From Saprospiraceae bacterium (GTDB lineage Bacteria > Bacteroidota > Bacteroidia > Chitinophagales > Saprospiraceae), in the NCBI GenBank assembly GCA_026129545.1, contig JAHCHX010000001.1:1053501-1117500 (forward strand): DNA of 64,000 nucleotides, read 5' to 3'. This document shows, one piece after another, positions 61,845 through 64,000 of this stretch. Made by a program: the position numbers and the translations under genes. Below the pieces are notes generated by a model. It had not been told where the DNA came from, searched no databases, and saw only the letters and a list, made by a program, of their open reading frames with translations. How positions within the stretch are numbered: position 1 is the first letter of the stretch; every line of letters starts with the position of its first letter.

Positions 61845-63846
61845 GGTTATTTTCTATGATTTTTTCAGCCGCCGTTCTGAAAGTGCTGAAATCGGTAAGT
61901 TGATGTCCTTTCAAAAGGCCAAATCCTATCCATTCGCTGAACAGCGTCCGATAATCGGCTTCGCTGTCGCGGGAGACGTGGAGGAATATGGTCACGGGCA
62001 AATCACCAGTCCTATGCTTAAAAAATTGAGCGATTGATTTTTGCCAAGAAAGTTTTTCGGATGTTGTTTGAATTGATTCATGGGCAACAGGCTTGCGGCA
62101 GTGCAAAACCAAGTCGCTCCCAGCTGTATTTTCGTTGACAAATTGCTTGAACGTCCCATGTTGTTTGTCAAAAATGTTGATTTGCTCTGGAACAAATCCT
62201 GCTTGGCGCACTGCTTGGTTGATTGCATCCCAAACTTTGCCGGAGGAGTTCATAAATACCAGCAACATCCAATGCCCCGGTCGGAGTACACGATAACATT
62301 CTGAAAGGCTATCTGTCATCAGATGCTGATATTCTTCCAATCCTTTGCCCTGTGCGCGGTTGACAATGGCTTCGGAGGTGTTGTCGGTATATTCGCCAAG
62401 CCACGACTCCCACAAAATATTCATTTCGGAATAATTGATATTGGCACCAAAAGGGGGGTCTGTAAATATAAAATCAACGGAATTGTCGGGAAGATAATCC
62501 AGTTGGGTGGCCGAATTGCAAACGACGACTTTGTTGCCTTGATAATGTTGCATCGTCGTTTGAAGGTGGTCGAGAATATTGGCTGCTTTTCTTTCAAAAG
62601 TAACAAAAACATTGGCCTCATTGAAAATGAAAGGGACGTTGAAGCGTGCTGTATTGCCGCTGCCGCCCCAAAATCGAAATTCGGAGAGTCTTGTGACGCG
62701 CTGATAAAGGGAAGTGAAAACAAAAGCGAGCATGGATGCCAGTTGCCTGTCTTCGAGCCTGTGTATTTCCTTCCAAAGATGACTAAGCGCGGATAGATTG
62801 CGTTTGGTGTAAAATTTATCAATGGTGTCAAAACCATGCCGCTTGGGTTGGCTGAGGTTAATGCCATCGGGGATATAGGTTTGGGGATAAAATCCTTCTT
62901 CCAAGGGCGGGTTTGCCTCAATTTGCTCCACGCGCAAAATGTCCCTTGCGCTCAAAGGATGTTCGCGCTGCACTTTGTCGCAACACTTATAGCCCAACAT
63001 GACCGGCTCAGCGTTTTTTCGAGAAAGTCGGCTTTTTTTCAACAACTTGCCACAGTCTGGGCAGGGAAATTCGCTCAATATTTTATGCTCCCGAACATTG
63101 GAACCGTACTGGCGGCAATGGTCCCAGAGTCGAAATTTGCTTTTACAATGTGGACATTCCACTTGGTATGACCAAACGGTATAAAGGATTTCGGTTTGTT
63201 TTCCACACTCTCTGCACTCTGTGCCGTAAAGGTCTTTTCTTAACTGTTTCAGTTCTGTCAACACGGATTTGATTGCTTTGGCAAAATCCGTGTTTGAAAC
63301 ACGTTCCGTAAAATTGTGTGCAATGAAACAGGCTGCGGGAGAAAGTTCGTTCAACACTATATCCATGCCAGCAACAAGAGCCGCAACACCCGTCATGCCG
63401 CTACCGCCAAAGGGGTCAAGCACTAACCCTCCTTGTGGCAGATAATACTTCAAAAACTCAACAATCCCTTGTGGCGGGACTTTCGTGTGATAGGTGTGCG
63501 CGTCGTAAGTGTAGGTGTTTTTGCCTGCCGATGTACCGTTTTTTGCTGGCGAATTTGCGGTAAGAGCGGGTGCATTATGAGAGTGAAGGATTTGTTCAAG
63601 TACTTTTTCTCCATTGTCAAAAAACCGACCTGATTTTATTCTCAATAACACCGACGTGCCGGGCGACACTTTTTTTGCAATTGGGGTTTCGGGGGCGAAA
63701 AGGTTGAGTTGCCCGTTATTGCGCAAAACCAGCCGAGAAGAGCCGTGGGAAGCAATTATCTTCAGATGTTGAGTTTGCCCGGCGATTTTGTCCATGATTG
63801 GAATGATTTTGAGCAAAGGTATTGATTCCTCTCTGTGAAAAATCAT
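61828..63846 (-). CDS. DNA methyltransferase with zinc-ribbon insert
   Basis: This 672-residue protein has SAM-binding motif [18 protein letters not shown] (about 141-157) and the catalytic motif [15 protein letters not shown] near 458. They are separated by a Cys-rich insert: CRECGK (211-216), CPHCKSKF (231-238), CPDCGK (262-267) and KCCDK, giving two or more zinc ribbons. The order and DPPF type indicate an amino-methyltransferase (adenine N6 or cytosine N4). The ATG overlaps the lhgO-like stop by ATGA; a second ATG at 63795 is possible. The downstream overlapping gene is the likely endonuclease partner. Confidence 0.88.
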   Translation of the reverse strand: MIFHREESIPLLKIIPIMDKIAGQTQHLKIIASHGSSRLVLRNNGQLNLFAPETPIAKKVSPGTSVLLRIKSGRFFDNGEKVLEQILHSHNAPALTANSPAKNGTSAGKNTYTYDAHTYHTKVPPQGIVEFLKYYLPQGGLVLDPFGGSGMTGVAALVAGMDIVLNELSPAACFIAHNFTERVSNTDFAKAIKSVLTELKQLRKDLYGTECRECGKQTEILYTVWSYQVECPHCKSKFRLWDHCRQYGSNVREHKILSEFPCPDCGKLLKKSRLSRKNAEPVMLGYKCCDKVQREHPLSARDILRVEQIEANPPLEEGFYPQTYIPDGINLSQPKRHGFDTIDKFYTKRNLSALSHLWKEIHRLEDRQLASMLAFVFTSLYQRVTRLSEFRFWGGSGNTARFNVPFIFNEANVFVTFERKAANILDHLQTTMQHYQGNKVVVCNSATQLDYLPDNSVDFIFTDPPFGANINYSEMNILWESWLGEYTDNTSEAIVNRAQGKGLEEYQHLMTDSLSECYRVLRPGHWMLLVFMNSSGKVWDAINQAVRQAGFVPEQINIFDKQHGTFKQFVNENTAGSDLVLHCRKPVAHESIQTTSEKLSWQKSIAQFFKHRTGDLPVTIFLHVSRDSEADYRTLFSEWIGFGLLKGHQLTDFSTFRTAAEKIIENNHEKKP

Positions 63847-64000
63847 TCATCCTTCATCATTTCCAACACCCGCTCCGCCGCCGTTTCGCCCACTGCCAGC
63901 GAAGCGGTGGCTGCCGGGCTGGGCGCGTTGCAAACGTTGACGATGCGCGAGCGCGTGAGGATGAGAAAATCGTCGAGCAGGTTGCCCGCGTGGTCGCAGG
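63843..64000 (-). CDS. lhgO: L-2-hydroxyglutarate dehydrogenase/oxidase family, C-terminal end
   Basis: Only the last about 52 codons are in the window. The minus strand reads [20 protein letters not shown] and then [18 protein letters not shown], the signature C-terminal motif of LhgO-type FAD enzymes that oxidise L-2-hydroxyglutarate. It ends ...MMKDE with TGA at 63845-63843. The gene continues beyond the right edge. Its stop overlaps the methyltransferase ATG by four bases. Confidence 0.82.
   Translation of the reverse strand, partial: CDHAGNLLDDFLILTRSRIVNVCNAPSPAATASLAVGETAAERVLEMMKDE

Noticed and set aside
1..64000. A CRISPR array
   Set aside because: I looked for regularly spaced 25-40-base direct repeats on both strands and found none; the repeats present are palindromes, 10-bp iterons or a dispersed ~80-bp element.

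Overview
The window comes from a member of the Bacteroidota, most likely a Saprospiraceae-like (Lewinella/Haliscomenobacter type) bacterium. The signs are: promoters of the Bacteroidota type (TTG, about 18-20 bases, TAnnTTTG); secreted proteins with type IX secretion C-terminal domains (a type A tail on a DUF1501 protein and a gliding-associated type B tail on a PKD/Ig-repeat protein); a DUF1800/DUF1501 pair; and futalosine-route menaquinone synthesis. The genus is inference only.

1-20.9 kb is the right-hand part of an integrated mobile island. It ends at a displaced 3' piece of a tRNA-Pro gene (20880-20923). Next to that lie three 10-bp repeats and a tyrosine integrase. The island carries RadC-like and ArdC-like (antirestriction) genes, two DUF488 genes plus a putative dual-OB gene, and a serine recombinase. 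It also holds a type I restriction system with a DUF262/DUF1524 (GmrSD-like) gene between hsdM and hsdS and a DUF3644 gene after hsdR. Two further defence modules follow: a catalytically dead long-B-type Argonaute with a PD-(D/E)XK nuclease, and an AbiD/F-type HEPN protein preceded by a promoter, a structured leader and an intrinsic terminator that abuts its start codon. Beside the integrase is a membrane-protein gene ending in a textbook -1 ribosomal frameshift signal.

21-33.4 kb is core-like chromosome: SGNH hydrolase, DUF1800 and DUF1501, saccharopine dehydrogenase, MqnB, aldo/keto reductase, small monooxygenase, Ndk, NrnA-type phosphoesterase, FKBP isomerase and prfB with its intact +1 frameshift. 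An ~80-bp dispersed element occurs three times (21.07, 33.37 and 48.28 kb).

33.5-39.6 kb is a six-gene operon led by an ECF sigma factor and its probable anti-sigma factor, followed by a DUF4097 protein and three paralogous, internally duplicated beta-barrel-like proteins. 39.7-48 kb is a signalling run: lipoxygenase-like protein, a 1793-residue Ser/Thr kinase-ATPase-GAF-histidine kinase, and a REC-adenylate cyclase. Then come dusB and a giant Ig-repeat secreted protein.

52.8-60.8 kb is a surface-polysaccharide/export cluster on the minus strand: deacetylase-like protein, Wzi-like barrel, two hexapeptide acetyltransferases, a formylglycine-enzyme-like lipoprotein, a NusG/UpxY-like antiterminator and a C39-peptidase ABC exporter. 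60.8-63.8 kb holds a DNA methyltransferase and an overlapping candidate endonuclease. The window ends inside an lhgO-like gene.
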